This document shows, one piece after another, positions 45,613 through 58,245 of a stretch of 64,000 bases of DNA. Where the stretch lies: positions 1 through 64,000 of the forward strand of contig JANFNE010000066.1 in assembly GCA_024867545.1 (NCBI GenBank), in the 5' to 3' direction. Numbering within the stretch: the stretch's first letter is position 1; each line of letters starts with the position of its first letter. Below the pieces are notes generated by a model, which did not search any database, was not told the origin of the DNA, and saw only the letters and a list, made by a program, of their open reading frames with translations. A program made the position numbers and the translations under genes. This DNA comes from Phytopythium helicoides. Taxonomy: Eukaryota > Oomycota > Peronosporomycetes > Pythiales > Pythiaceae.

Positions 45613-48600
45613 ATGGACGTCGATGCGCTGAGGCCAGCTACCTCGCCTGCTCGGACTCTACAATCGCCACCGCTACATGCTTCTCACGCCATGATGATGC
45701 AGATCAATGAATATCGGTCGCGAGTTCAGATGGCCGTGGCTTCGACATATCAATATGCCCTGCTTCCGCCACCATTGCCTCCGTCACGTCCAGTGTCCTC
45801 GTCGTTTGCCAATTCTTCACATCGACCATTCCCGTCCGACCAAAGAGACCAACTTGCAGTCTCTAATGTCTCTTATTCCGGCGCTTCGCGAGCCAAGGAT
45901 GCCGTGCTGCCTCGCAAGTCAAGCGGCTACGTCGCTTTTCATAAGATGCAGGCGCGTCGAGGCGAGTTTTTGCTCGGCGAGGGAGCGGATCGGCGAGCCG
46001 CGAGAATGCTTGCTGGAGCTTCGAGTGTATCGACACCGTCCGGTATCGCAAAGGATCATTTCGCTCTCGGCCCAGGGCAGTACGATGTTTGCTCTTCGAA
46101 CAACAGCAAATTCGGGGCAAAATTCAGCCCTGCGGATAGATTCCGAGACGACTTCACGGCCGGCGAGAAGCCTGGGCCAGGACAGTACGTTACCCAGGCA
46201 GGTGAGGCGCTAGTCTCGCCTCGAGCAGCAGCTGCCGTTTTTTCTCAAGTACCGAGGCGGACAGACGAGTCGCTTGTCTTGCCCAATGCTGTACTCAACC
46301 AACAGCCAATGCGTCCACAAGAAGCAGATGGAGTGGAAAGCCCAGGAGATTGCGGACGTACTGGGTACCCAGCAGCATCTTCATATTACTACTATCAACC
46401 CCCAAGCGGATTTGCACCAAAATATGACAAGCAGAACGACCGCGAGAGCTGGTCCTCGTGCCCCACGCTTCAATGGGCGACATCGGTGGCACCGCATCAA
46501 TAAGCCTGACAAACCCAGTTCTGATGACAAGGATACAATTGACTTTGTGGCGCGCAACAAGCGGCGCATTCATGCCCAAGCAGCAGTCCAGCGTGTCCGG
46601 CGCGCAAGAGGAGCCAATAGTGACCGGCGTTTGGTTTTGCCTCCAAATTCCGGATCGGATCACCCACCAGCTACTTTCAAACGCCGCGAGTCACTCTTTC
46701 TGCCTGGAGGCATGCCTTCTCCCAGCGCACGAAACTTTACCGGGGGTGAAGACGGAATCGAGGAAGAAGATACTGGCGATGACAGTGATCAAGGAGACAT
46801 GGAAGAGGATGGCCCGGGGACCTCCGTAGTGTCATTGAATTTCGCAAAGCTAGCTGGAAATGGCACGAATCAAGCATCTCAACTAATGCACCGCCGACGC
46901 AGCAGTGTTTCTACCTCGTCTATGACGCATTCTGGAGCGATAGCGGGTGTTGTTGCTGCGACGGCGCGTCTGAACAGCAATGCGAGCTCTCCAACGCGAA
47001 GCCATTATGCGACCTTCGTTGATACCTCGCAACAGATATTCGGATGGAGCACTGTATGCGTCCTCGCAAGTTTCCCGAGCATCATTGCTGACCGGTTTCG
47101 CATTGTTCGAGTCGTTCGCTCAGTCGAAAAAGCTCATAATGCTCACTGTGTTCGTCAAGCGCTCGCGAACTGGAAACTTCTTAACAAAGACACTCATGAG
47201 CTGTATGCTCGCGCTCTAATCGCTAAAAATGCGTTTCGATATCGCTTCAAGCTTCGCGTCGAGCGCAAGAACCGACAAGCTATGCTGCTGCGCGAGTTCT
47301 TAGGTGGCCTATCTATGGAAGTTCGATTCGCTCTTGCCATGAAGCGCCTCAAGCGCCGAGTAGTACTTCTCCAACGCTGGTGGCGGCATGCACAGCTCAT
47401 GGTGCGTGCTCGGGAACTTGCATTGTTTCACAAATGGGTGGCGGTGGAGGCGAGGATGCGGCTCGAGTACCTCAACCAGATGCCTCACCTCCACCGAATC
47501 TTCCAACCTCCCAGACAGGGAGGTACTCGTCGACCATCTACCACGCCCGCCGCACTTGTCAAGAGGATCGAAATAGTGAAACTGGAATGCCGCTGCATAG
47601 ATTACTCAACTTACCGGAACAACTTGCATGGTTCTCGGCGCGGTTTTCACTCACCGCTGACGGGATTTTGAGGGCAACAGACCTTGATGGAGCAGATCTC
47701 GTGATTGAGTTACGTGGATTCCGGTGTCATTTGCATGAAGACATCTCTGATGAAGAGCACAGTAAAGAGGGTGACGACAATACCTCACCAGCGCGTCGAA
47801 AATCAAAGTGGCGGCCATATATAATGCTGTTTCGGCCTAAGCACTTTTCGTTTTGTGCTAATGAGCTCCCCAACATCTGCAGGCAGCCTCAATCGATCTG
47901 CACGACTGGGTAACCAAGCTTGAGCGAGCTGCCCCTACTTCAAATGGGGCCACATCTGGCTCCGGTCGTGGTTCCGTATCGGTCCGAGAGCTTGTCGATG
48001 TGAGTATGCAGTCTGGATACTTTCGACACCGCGAATGGATCCGAGCGGGTAGTTGCCGCATCGCCATTACAATCCTGCGTCAAATACTCCTTCGTTACCA
48101 ACCTCATCCCCCCGCGGAAAGCTTCAAGCACGCGTTCGAAGTATTCGGCAGTCTCGTGGTAGCCGAATAGGGACATTTGGGCTGTCATCATTAGCGTTGA
48201 ACTCGGTCAACGTCTCGCCAGTAGTTGCTGATGGAGAAATGCGCTATTACGTCGTCGACCTCCTGAAGGATCTGCCCAAGGTACCTCAGCGCGAGATTCG
48301 GCAGACTGTGCGGGATAAGTTGCGAGATAAGCGGAAGCATTTCCGCGCCGAAATCCACCGCTACAAGCTAGAGAGCACGCACTACCGTGCACACCAAGAA
48401 AAAGTGCGCGGTCTTCGCGTCCCCGACAAATTTCGCGACTTCTTTGTGCGTGTCTGCAATCATATTTGCGCCAACTCGATTTCGTGCTAATGAACTTCGT
48501 TTGCTCTAAGGCCCTCGAGAAACCGAAGAAGCCTCATTTCCGAAGCCTGATCTCGACGCGCAAGCTTGAGGCAATCATCCGTCAGGTATTGTGTTTAGTG

Positions 48601-48726
48601 TCGTTGTGCATGCTTGAGAATTTTGAGCGAAAATCTCTCACGATTGCGATTTTCTAGACCATCGACCAGGTAAAAGCGACACAGCCATCAAATCCACGGT
48701 ACCTGCTCGACATTCCAAAGACGTGA
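45613..48726 (+). CDS. PG-rich repeat (SHIPPO-like), IQ and PH-like domain protein
   Basis: Probably a cytoskeleton- or flagellum-associated protein. The first exon (45613 to about 46450) has two sperm-tail PG-rich elements, GPGQYDV and PGPGQYV, spaced about 35 residues. A later exon (about 46530-47515) is a long helical, basic region with an IQ-like stretch (RRVVLLQRWWRH, near 47360-47395). The next (about 47560-47850) plus the exon starting SIDLHDWVTKLERAA (about 47883) looks like a PH fold ending in the typical Trp helix. The final exons are clear: ...DKFRDFF, intron, ALEKPKKPHF...IIRQ (ends 48585), intron from GTATTG to TTCTAG, then TIDQVKATQ to the stop at 48724-48726. Several middle junctions could not be fixed, and one or two may be frame errors. 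Zoospore flagella would explain the PG-rich repeats if this is an oomycete. Confidence 0.7.
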
Positions 48727-48822
48727 CTTCAGCCACTGTAGCGTTAGTTGTTCCAACAAATGCAAACACCATCGCCGCGTTTGATACTGCAAAACTCGCC
48801 GTTCATATAACACACATTACCC
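48727..48822. other. Convergent intergenic spacer
   Basis: 96 bp between two genes ending towards each other; nothing recognised apart from room for the 3' ends. Confidence 0.6.
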
Positions 48823-51800
48823 TCATGCCTCGTTCATGAGTGCCTCGATCTCCTTGTAGTCTGCCACAGTTGCGCTAAGCTCGTCTGCATATTTCGTTGT
48901 CACTAGCAGCTCGTCGAGAGGAGCGGTTCCCGAGTACTCGCCCGCAGATGCCTTGCGCAAACAAATGCGGTACTGGTGGTACGACCCACCACAATACTCG
49001 ACGTCCGCGTAGTCGCAGTAAGCAAGCATTGCACCGTCGCGGCCGATGAAGTGCACACCATAGCCGTTCACAGCCACAACGAAATAACTCGGCAGCTCTA
49101 CACCGAGTGTTGCAACCATGTTACTACCACTGGATGCATCGCGTCGAGACCCACGAGTCAAGAGCTTGCAAGGGAAGAACGCAGCGCCGTACAATCGGTT
49201 GCGCATCACCTCCTCAATGTAAATTCGCTGCAGTTCGTCAACTGGCAGGAGGAGCTCAGTCTCATCCATGAGGTTTTCTCGGATAGTCTCGAGCACAAGC
49301 ATTGCCCACTCTTCCTCTTCGCGGGCTGGCTGCCACTCGGGAGGCACGTAATCGGGAAGATTCATGTCAAGCACATCATCTACCTGACTCGGGAGCAGGG
49401 TCGCCCGCGTCAATTGCGATAGCCAAAGCGGACAGTCTCACAACAGCTTCTTCATCCTGCAGCGGAATGTTCCCCTTCAGCACCTCATCCTGCACTTGGA
49501 TGTACGTGAGTCGGTCGTACATAGCATCATGGTACTGAAGCATGTAGATGGGGCTCAGCCGGATTTTGAGCACAAACTTCACGTCGCGTCCACGAATCAA
49601 TTCCTTCTCGAAGATGTCGCCTAGCAGCGCATCTCCACGCAAAAACGCAGGAGCTGCGAGAAGTTTGTGGAAATAGCTAGCCGGCGATGCAGACGAGCCA
49701 GTTGTTGAGTTACTTGTTGTCAGCGACGGAGGAGCTGATGGCGCACCATCCTTGCCTCCAGCTTCAGATGCAGTGTCGTTTCCGTTTGAACCCACGCCTG
49801 CTGCAGCTGACCCTGAAAGAATCATCGGTGTTGTCGTCGAGTTTGACCGGCTGCTGCTTGGAATACGCTCCGAAACAGATACAAGGCCCAAAAAGTTCTT
49901 GACGTGGTCTTCCAGCCCAAGGAAATGCGCGCAGATCTCGATGAGCTGCTCAACCGTGAGCTCGGGGGTGACAGGGAAGGCATCCGCAAGCGGTGTGCCA
50001 TCAAGAAGTTCAATCGTCGCAAGGAACGGAGGACGTGCCTCGTAGCCACGGATCTCGTCCAAACTTGGAATAAAGCCGCTAGCGCCATTCTCGATCAGAT
50101 TGTCGAGTTTCTTTAGTGAGTATGCTGCAAAATTCTTGACAAGTCGCCAGAAGCTGTTGGATTCCGTCACCTGCGCACGCAGGAACATTTGAACGTATTT
50201 TTGAAGAGCAGGGGAAGGTGGGAATGACGCAGTACACATCGCCAAAAGCGACCAACCGCGTACGCTGCTGTCGCGCTTAGGGGTTTTTGGTCAACTGCTT
50301 CATGAGCTGCAAGTAGATTTCATCCACAAGATCCGCCTTGACCAATCCCAGCTGCAAGATGTAGTGAGCGAGCATCTCACGGTAGAACACGATTCGGTCA
50401 CGCATATATCCGAGGATGCAGCGATTGATAGATAGCGCAAGCTGGTTTGCTGTGGGATCGTCAAGCACTGACAGACTTTGCGAAATGGCTCGACCCTCCC
50501 ACGACAGCTTCTTTGCGAGCGAGCGCTCTGACTGCGCGTTGAAACCTCGGAGGTTCTCAAATTGGTTGAACGCCGTAGCATCGCGCTCGTCAGTCACTCG
50601 TGACGATTTCCGATCTGTCATGTCGCTGCCTTCATCGTCAGCACCACCGACAAGCCAGTCTGTGGTATCTGCACGAGATCTCGACTGAATCAAGATCCTG
50701 GCTGCTGCTAGCGGTGAGTGAGCTGCCAATGGAGTGATTATATCCGCTGGTAACTGAAAAATCTGAGCTCCTCCCAGCGCCAGCATTACTGCCACTACGG
50801 CCAGAGCTTTTAGCTGCCAGCAACTTCTCCTCCGCCTTGACAAGCAGGCGTTCACTCACACCAGCCTTCTTAGCAGCCTCGACATGAAGCTCGAGAGTTC
50901 CAAGTGTTATCGACTCCACAGGCGATGCCAGCACAGATTCGAGGCGTTCAGCTGCAGCAATACACGCCTCAAGCTTTCGACGGAGGTTTCCAGCTGACAC
51001 AAGGACGTGTTCACGCTCGTCGTCACTAACAGCGGCGGAGCTCGCAAATTCGTCAATCTCGGTAGATAGCAAGTCAAGCACATCGTCCCTGATCTCAGCG
51101 TTGGATGTGATACGGTTCTCCAGGAATTTGATGGTTGCACGCAGTCCATCCAGCTCAGCAGTCTACACTGGGACTGCTACTTCCTCCATTACGCAAGAGA
51201 CTGTGGCGTTCAAAGAGCGGCAAAAACAGTGGCGAGCAAAACCCGATGCCAATCGAGCGGCTTAGCGCGTCCTCAATATCTTTTGGGCTTGAGCTCGTCT
51301 TGGCACGAGCTAACTGGTCTGCAGCCTCCATGATTTGCTGCAAACGCGCAAGCTTCGCCTCTAGAATTGCCTGGAGGTCATTAGGAGCTGTTTGCCGCAG
51401 ACGCTGCAAGGAACTCACATCGGTCGACTCCCAAATTACCCAAAAAACATCGAGGGCAGGGACCTTTGGTACAGTAGGAGCTGGCTTTGGCGGGATCACT
51501 TTCTTAACCTTGACAGGTTTTGCAGGAGATACGACAACAGGCGCATCTCCAGCCTTTGCTAGAAGCTTCTCGCGCTCTCGCTCCGCATTTTTCAGGTTGA
51601 AATCCCATTTGGCAATGCCAACGTTCACAGCCATCTGGATTGCGTCCGTGAGCAACTCGAGGTCTTGCGAAACCTTTGCAATAGTAAGAAACTTCAGCAT
51701 CTGCTTGCGCTCCGTGTGGGCACTCATGTTCGAAAACTGCGCGTGCAGCTTCTGCTCAGCCTCCATAACTCGGTCGTCACTTCCGACACCAAGAGACATT

Positions 51801-54800
51801 AGTCGAGATAAAATTTTTTCCACCGCAACCAAGTTCTCTTCGTCCATGGCCTTTTCCAGTGCTGAAAAGAGGCCGGATGTGTCGATTGATGGGGCAGAAG
51901 ATTGAGGTACCACTTCCTCCTCCTCCTCCTCCTCCTCCTCTTCAACCTCTTCGATATCGGTGGAAGACGTAAGCTCAGCCAACTCACCGCTGCTTACTGA
52001 TGCAAAAGTTGACACGATATCGGGAAACTTCGATTCCAACCCGAGCTCAATGACCTTGGTCGCCGGTCCGAGCAGAGCGGCCAATACCGCTTGTGCATCG
52101 TTGGATGCGCTCGCGCGATCAACCGCATGTGCCATAGTCTCAACTACGCTCTTCTCTTCCAACGCTCGAATGATCATCATTGTAGCCATCTTGCGCTCCA
52201 GGGACTCAATAGATGGCTCATCCAGCGTTGCCTAGTGTCGCCATGAGTGCCTCGGCGTTGTTGTCGATCATTGCAGCACGCAGCCTTTTGTTGGTGGCAT
52301 CCACTTGCTCAGCGCGCTTGCGCTCAACTGCGGATCCGCTCTTGGTGCGGATTCTTCAGGTGCGACACGTCAATCCACGGACAGCACTTTTCCGCAACGT
52401 GGACAGCATACTCAATGAGCGCGGGGTGGCCAATACGTGTTGCATCGCGTATAATTGACCTGACATAGTCCTCTTCATCCAGCTTCGCGATCATTTGGTT
52501 GCCTTCCACCAACACTCGAATGTCACCTGAGCCGCGCTTGCCGAGGATGCGAGTGCAGTCTGCCAGGTGCTGGATAATATCGGTTGGGTCACGCTGCTTC
52601 ATGGCATTCCGTAGACCTCGCATCACGTAGAGCAGCCGTGTTGACTTTCGTCGGAACACGCCACGGAGCATGTTGCGCTGAATCATTGTTGCACACGCGT
52701 TCAGGTATAGGTATCGCGCCTTCTCGAGTTTCTTCCACTGGTGACTTGTCAAGTACACCTTGAGCTTCCCCACAACGTATTTGTCTTCCTCAAGAGCCCC
52801 GATGGCTGACAGCGAGCGAAGGAGAGACTCAAGCGTTCCGCGGTGGCCACACACGTTCTTGTACCGCCGGAAGAAATGGTTATAGGTCAGATGCACCGAA
52901 AAAATCGATCGGCTCGCCTTCATAAGGTGCACAAGATGCGCTTCCCGATTTGCTTCATGACGTAGGACGAGTCGAACACACCCTCCTCTAGGTCTTCGTT
53001 CGGCTTAATACATACTAGGAAGTTCTTGCCTGTGTGATTCAGTGCATGCAGCAGTGCGTCCGCCTGGTTCATCACGTCAGTAGACGCGCTGTCCGTCGTC
53101 TTTGTGTCCTTGGCCGAGCTTATGGAGCTGCGAAAGCGGGAAGAGTTAGCCGTGCTCACCCGAGACGCCTTTTCATTCGACGCTGCTGCAATCTGAGCAG
53201 CGCCAACTGCGTGCAAAACTGCGTTTTTGGACGACTGCATGATCGCTGCACACGTAGCCGAGATGCTAAGCGAGTTCTTCGCAGAAAGCCCTTTTCCGTT
53301 GTACGTCACCTTTCCACAATAGTGGTGCACAACGAACTGCAGCCGCCAGTCTTTTGGAGGCGCTAGGTATTCGTTTGTCATATTGTGTCCAGTGTTTGGT
53401 CGCGAAAGCACGCGTACGCCCTCATTGCCCGCGAATACCTTCGTCACAAAATCCTCGTCATTCGGCGAGCGTACTTTGGAGTTCTCGTTTAGCTGCTCGA
53501 AAATGCCGAAAGGCTTGTTTTCGAACAGACTCAGGCACTCCTCCTGGTCACTGACGATATCCATGTTTGAGTGCGACGTCAATCGATTCTCAATATATTG
53601 CGGTTCGTCATCCAAGTCGGAGAAGTTGATCGCGAGTGTGTTGTGCACGTAAAAATTGTGCACCTTTTCGCTCCAATAGTTGAAGCAGAGCTGGTCGAAC
53701 CCGTTGTTAGTGCCATCAAGGTTTTCGAAGCCAACAATGTCCAGAACGTGCACTCCCTGCGAGTTCACGACAATGTTTGACTTCTCATAGCGGTCAAAGA
53801 TGCCTCCAAGAATGCCGTTTAGGGTTTCAACCAAGAAGCTAAAGAGTGACTCGTAGAGGCTGCGGATAAAAGTGTCACGTGCACGGCGAGCCTGCGACAC
53901 AGTCACCACCTTGAGCGACGAGACTGTCTTATTGTTTCCATCCTTGGTGAAGAACTGGCGCGTGCGAAAGTAATTGTCAAGCACCACGGGCTCAACTTCG
54001 AGCAACTTGGCAGCTAGAACGATCTGTGCTGGGTCCTTCAAGGCACACGCCTGAGAATCCGAATGGCCATTGGACTTGCTTTCTGGATCTGGGACAAAGT
54101 CAACATTGCCCAAGTGCAGAAGCGCGGCGATGATACGCACAATCTCTACTCGTTGGTTTTTGCGGATGCGGAGCGCCGAGAAGCTGGACATCAAGTCACG
54201 GTAGTCGCGCGCATCGATCGCAGTGTCCGTCATTCCTGGCGCCGCCTGTTTGAGAATATCAAACTCTTCGAATGAACGATTGAGGTCGAGCGCGTCACGA
54301 AGCTGTGGGTCATGCTGGACGCCAGCGAGCACTTGATAAAACACATGGAAGTTGCGCTCATGATTCCGACATTCAACCACGCGAGACTTCTCAAAGTAAT
54401 GGGTCGTGAAACCACCACCAATGACGTACCCGTGTTTGCTGAACTCGACCGAGATCATTTTGGCAAACCGCGACGAGTTCCGGTTCTGGCCGGTGCTCGC
54501 ATTACCAAACGACTCGAGAATCGTGAATGCGTGAAGGATCTGCTGACCAATTGGGTGCAGTACACCGGAGTCGCTGTCTAGATCTGTCCGCGATGTGTTT
54601 TCGCCCACTTCACACAGATACTGCACGATGAGCTTGGCCGCCTCGGACTTGCCAGAGCCCATACTGCCGAGTAAGATAACGGCTTGGTCTTCTGCCGCGT
54701 CTTGCATGCATCGCACTGCATTCTGCGCAATAGCAAACACGTGCGGCGGTGCCTCATTGAGCGCATCTTTTTCATACAGTGGTGTTTGCTCTCGCGTTTT

Positions 54801-55496
54801 GTTGTATGCTTGCATGTGGTCTGGTGTGTAGATGGGCAGCGGCATGACGGGGTTGACACTTACGAGCACGCGGTCGACCCAGGTGTAGACTTGCTCCATG
54901 CGATAGCGAGCTCGCAACGCGTACAGCACGACGTTCTCGAGCTGTTCAACACTAAAGACCTCGGTGCGCCCGCCGTCTCCGTTGGGCGTCATGAGCGGCA
55001 CGCTGCTGAGGTCGTGCAGATCGAGCGGCTGCAGCTTCTTTGGGTGGTGGCACTGCGGCAACTTGACGGGCGTTGTGTCGCGCAGCTCGCGCTCCTCGCC
55101 GTCCTCGGTGTGCACGACCGTGACCTGCTGCTCCTGGTCCGTCTCGCCGTCGTAGGCGAAGCCCGAGCGCACGACGATGGCCGGCACGCACACGGCGCTG
55201 GGGTCACGCACCCACACGAAGTCTCCCTCCTCGATGGCGCCCGCGAACTTGCGCGCGCCGCTGAGCCGCGTAGCGCTGCCGCTGCCGGCACTGAGCACCG
55301 AGGACGCCGCCGAGCCCTTGCGCGGCCGGGGCGGCGCCGCGCCGAAGTCGTCGCCGCTCATCCGCGCGCCGCCCGCCGCCGTCTTCTGCTGTCGCATGGG
55401 CGAGAACTGCGGCTGTGCGTGCGGTGGCGTCGCGTAGCCGCGCGAAGACGGCGGGGCCGCGCCGCGCCGCGACGAGCCGCCGGTCTCCGCGCTCAT
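48823..55496 (-). CDS. Unconventional myosin with MyTH4 and FERM domains
   Basis: An actin motor with a cargo-binding tail. The start was chosen at MSAETGG (55496). The motor domain shows NPVMPLPIY (215-223), the ATP P-loop GSMGSGKS (277-284, where many myosins have GESGAGKT), switch I NRNSSRFAK (338-346) and switch II DIVGFE (586-591). The neck holds IQ-like helices (ATMIQRNMLRGVFRRK, about 52690). A long, partly acidic helical region follows, then MyTH4 (DEIYLQLMKQLTKNP near 50290, SVRGW near 50260) and a FERM module ending at 48823. The frame changes by one base near 52945, 52355, 52215, 51150, 50283 and 49400, mostly at homopolymers; the protein reads well across each, so consensus errors are more likely than decay. 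The junction near 51150 may be an intron ending GTGTAG. Myosin class is not assigned. Confidence 0.93.
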
Positions 55497-55759
55497 TGAG
55501 AACGTGTGTACTTCCTCCTTTCCCCCCGAGGTGACAGACTGACACCCGGCTCGACGCGACAACGACGCGCGCGAACGAACTACGTTTCCCTTGGTACGCG
55601 CAACGTCCCCCTTGAATCGGTAGTGACAGCCCTCTAGTGATACTGGCACGCACCACCCCGTTTGAAAGCCGAATCTGGTAGGAAGGGGGAAAGCCTCACA
55701 GATCGTAAGTCGACTCGGGTTGAGTATACCGAGCGACAGGCCTGCGCGAGTTGCAGTTC
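55497..55759. promoter_or_regulatory. Divergent promoter region, myosin and SPOC gene
   Basis: 263 bp between two divergent start codons. No TATA box is obvious; it must carry both promoters and 5' leaders. Confidence 0.45.
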
Positions 55760-58076
55760 ATGACTGGCGGGGAGAACGAGCTGCCCGCGCCGCCGCAGCC
55801 CGCAGAGCAGCCAGAGCAGCCGCCGCCCGCCGCGGAGCCGCCGAGCGAAGCGCCGAGCGCGGAGCCCCAGCCGGAGCAGCAGCCGCAGCCCGAGGAGGGC
55901 GAGGTGAGCCCGCAACCGCCCAGCAAGCGCGCCGAGGGGCTAGAGACCTCGCCCGAACTGCGCGCGCGCCGCGGCAAGGCCAGCAGCGTGTACGAGCGCT
56001 ACCTCAATATCAAGCAGAGCACGCTGGACGCCTCAAGCAAGGCGAACGGCGCCGCCGGCATGCAGGAGATCTCCAACTCCACCGGTGCGTCGCCCAGCCA
56101 GTCGCGATCTATAAAACCCCAACTGGCGCAACCAAAACTAACGGCGCGATATCGTGGCTTTGGGATTCGCAGACGAGCAGGAGCGCGAGGAGGGCGAGAT
56201 TGTGAGTGGCCTTGCTTGAACTCGCCTCCGAGTGGTCTGCGCCTGCTAACGCTGCTGTTGTAGTTTGCGGCTGCCAAGCACCGCTCGTTCATGGGACAAG
56301 TAGCTCCTGTGGGTCGCCCGAATGGCGCGCCGCCGCCCCACTCACCGCGGATGAACGGTGGGCCTCGCATGTTCAATGAAGGCCACGAGGTCTTCTCTCC
56401 TCGAGGAGGAGGTGGAGGAGGTGCGCCGCCAGGTCGCGGTCGCAGTCGAAGCCGAAGCCCAGGGCGACACAACGGCAATGGGCTGGTGAGCCCGCGCTTC
56501 GGGGGCCGAGGGCCGGGCTCACCTCGCCATTTCAACGGTGGTCCGCCACCGCGAGGACGCTCTCGTTCGCGGTCTCCGCGTCCATTTGATCGTCGTGGCC
56601 CAATGAGCCCCGGTGGAGGTGGTAGAGGTCCCATGAGTCCTCGTGGCGGTCGCGGCATGGGCCGCAGCCCTCCTCGCGACTTTGGAAACGGTGGCGGGCG
56701 CCCAATGGGCCGTAGTCCTCCTCGTGACTTTGGGGGCCGCGGGGGTCGTAGTCCACCACGCGACTTCGGCAACGGTGGACGAGGCCCAATGGGCCGCAGC
56801 CCTCCCCGTAACTTTGGAGGACGTGGACCTATGAGTCGAAGCCCCCCTCGCGACTTTGGTGGCGGCCGAGGCCCTATGGGTCGGAGTCCTCCGCGCGACT
56901 TTGGTGGTCGTGGGCCAATGCGAAACAGCCCGCCGCGCGACTTCGGCAATGGCGGCGGACGCGGTCCAATGGGTCGCAGTCCTCCACGTGACTTCGGAGG
57001 TCGTGGACCAATGTCACCTCGCGGATTTGGGGGCCGAGGCCCTGGAAGAAGCCCACCCAGAGACTTTGGAGGCCGGGGACCAATGCGGAACAGCCCTCCG
57101 CGTGACATGATGGGTCGAGGAGGACCACCTCCATTCCGCGGCCGCAGCCGCAGTCGTAGTCCCCCGCGCGGCCCTCCGCCTCGCGATGGCCCTTTTCCCG
57201 GTCGTCCAGGCAGCCCAGGGGGATTTGGAGGGCCCTCCGCGTGGATTCGACAATCGCGGCCCTCCTTCAGGCTTCGATCCGCGCGGCCCTCCTCAAGGAT
57301 TCGACAACCGCGGCCCGCCGCATGGCTACAGTCCTCGTGGGCCACCACCTCCTGGTTTCGACATGCATGGACCATCACCCCGAGGCAGAAGTCGCAGTCG
57401 TTCGCCACCTCGGCCCTATTCTAGTGGCGGCGATATGTACGGCAAGCGTGACCGTAGTTGGGAGCGAGGTGCTCCGCCCATGTCGATGATGATGAAGCGA
57501 CCGGCGTACAGCTTGCCGATGGACATGGGCCAGGTACGGTAGTTCGCCGGGGATTGAATTGTGGCGTGTTGCTAATGATGTGTTACTGCTGTATCCAACA
57601 GCCTGCAGGAGACTGGACGTTCGATTTGAAGCGGAGCAACAAACCACATTGTAGACTCCGGGGAGTTGCCCAAGGTGTGCCCGTGCGCGTCAAACTGTAC
57701 GTTGCAACGCAAATCGCGGATGAGCTCCATAACTGTATTGACGAGGAAGATGTTGTGCTTGTGTGTGTGCAGCCCGCTCGTGGTGGATGTGGTGGCACTG
57801 CCGCACTTGAGCAAGTTCCAGGAGTTCCTGATGATTGATCGGCCGACGATCCGACGGGTCGTGTACGAACTGCACCCTGACTCGAGTAGCGACCACGCAG
57901 GCTACGACGAGTTCGTCAACTACTTGATTGACGGGAGGAACGGCGTGGCGCGCGCGGGCATGGCTCTCGAGTTGGACAAGAACGGCTACAAGCTATTTAT
58001 CCTCCCGCCAGGCCAGGCTGCTCGTGCGCTCGGATACAAGGGCCAGCGTATGATTGCCTGCATCCGCTCGCGTTGA
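55760..58076 (+). CDS. RS/RGG-rich protein with C-terminal SPOC domain
   Basis: Probably a nuclear RNA- or transcription-related factor: SPOC domains (Spen family) bind phosphorylated partners, and RS/RGG repeats suit RNA association. Five exons can be placed: 55760-56084, 56173-56201, 56264-57533, 57602-57696 and 57773-58076, all with GT-AG borders and matching phases. The start is Pro/Glu/Gln-rich. Exon 3 encodes RSRSRSP patches and about ten copies of a short repeat of the GRSPPRDFGGRGPM type (about 56650-57110), then FDNRGPP-type repeats. Exons 4-5 are the SPOC fold: GDWTFDL, LRGVAQGVPVRVKL, LPHLSKFQEF and GYKLFILPPG. No RRM was found. One frame change at GGGCCC (57230-57235) is probably a miscounted G. 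Confidence 0.88.
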
Positions 58077-58245
58077 GTACGGGCAGACCCGGATGATGAT
58101 GATAGCCCGATGTGAATGCGTACACTTCGGAGAGTGAATAGGTTGAACAGTCCGGTGGATAGTGGTGTTCCTGTTGTCGGGATCTGATGTAATGATTTCA
58201 ACGCTTAGTGATGGCTAATGCAATTGCTAGGATACGCATGAACTA
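58077..58245. other. Convergent intergenic spacer
   Basis: About 170 bp between the SPOC gene and the PX-GOLD-PH gene, which end towards each other. Nothing recognised. Confidence 0.6.

Noticed and set aside
47940..48191. Minus-strand frame of 83 codons within the PG-rich repeat gene
   Set aside because: Lies over an exon/intron stretch of the plus gene and has no recognisable similarity or context.
54684..55499. Plus-strand frame of 271 codons opposite the myosin start
   Set aside because: Antisense of the myosin motor and leader; no domain, and GC-driven openness explains it.
55999..57408. Minus-strand Pro/Gly/Arg frame of 469 codons opposite the SPOC gene
   Set aside because: Antisense of the RGG/RS repeats; ignores the introns and conserved exons on plus.
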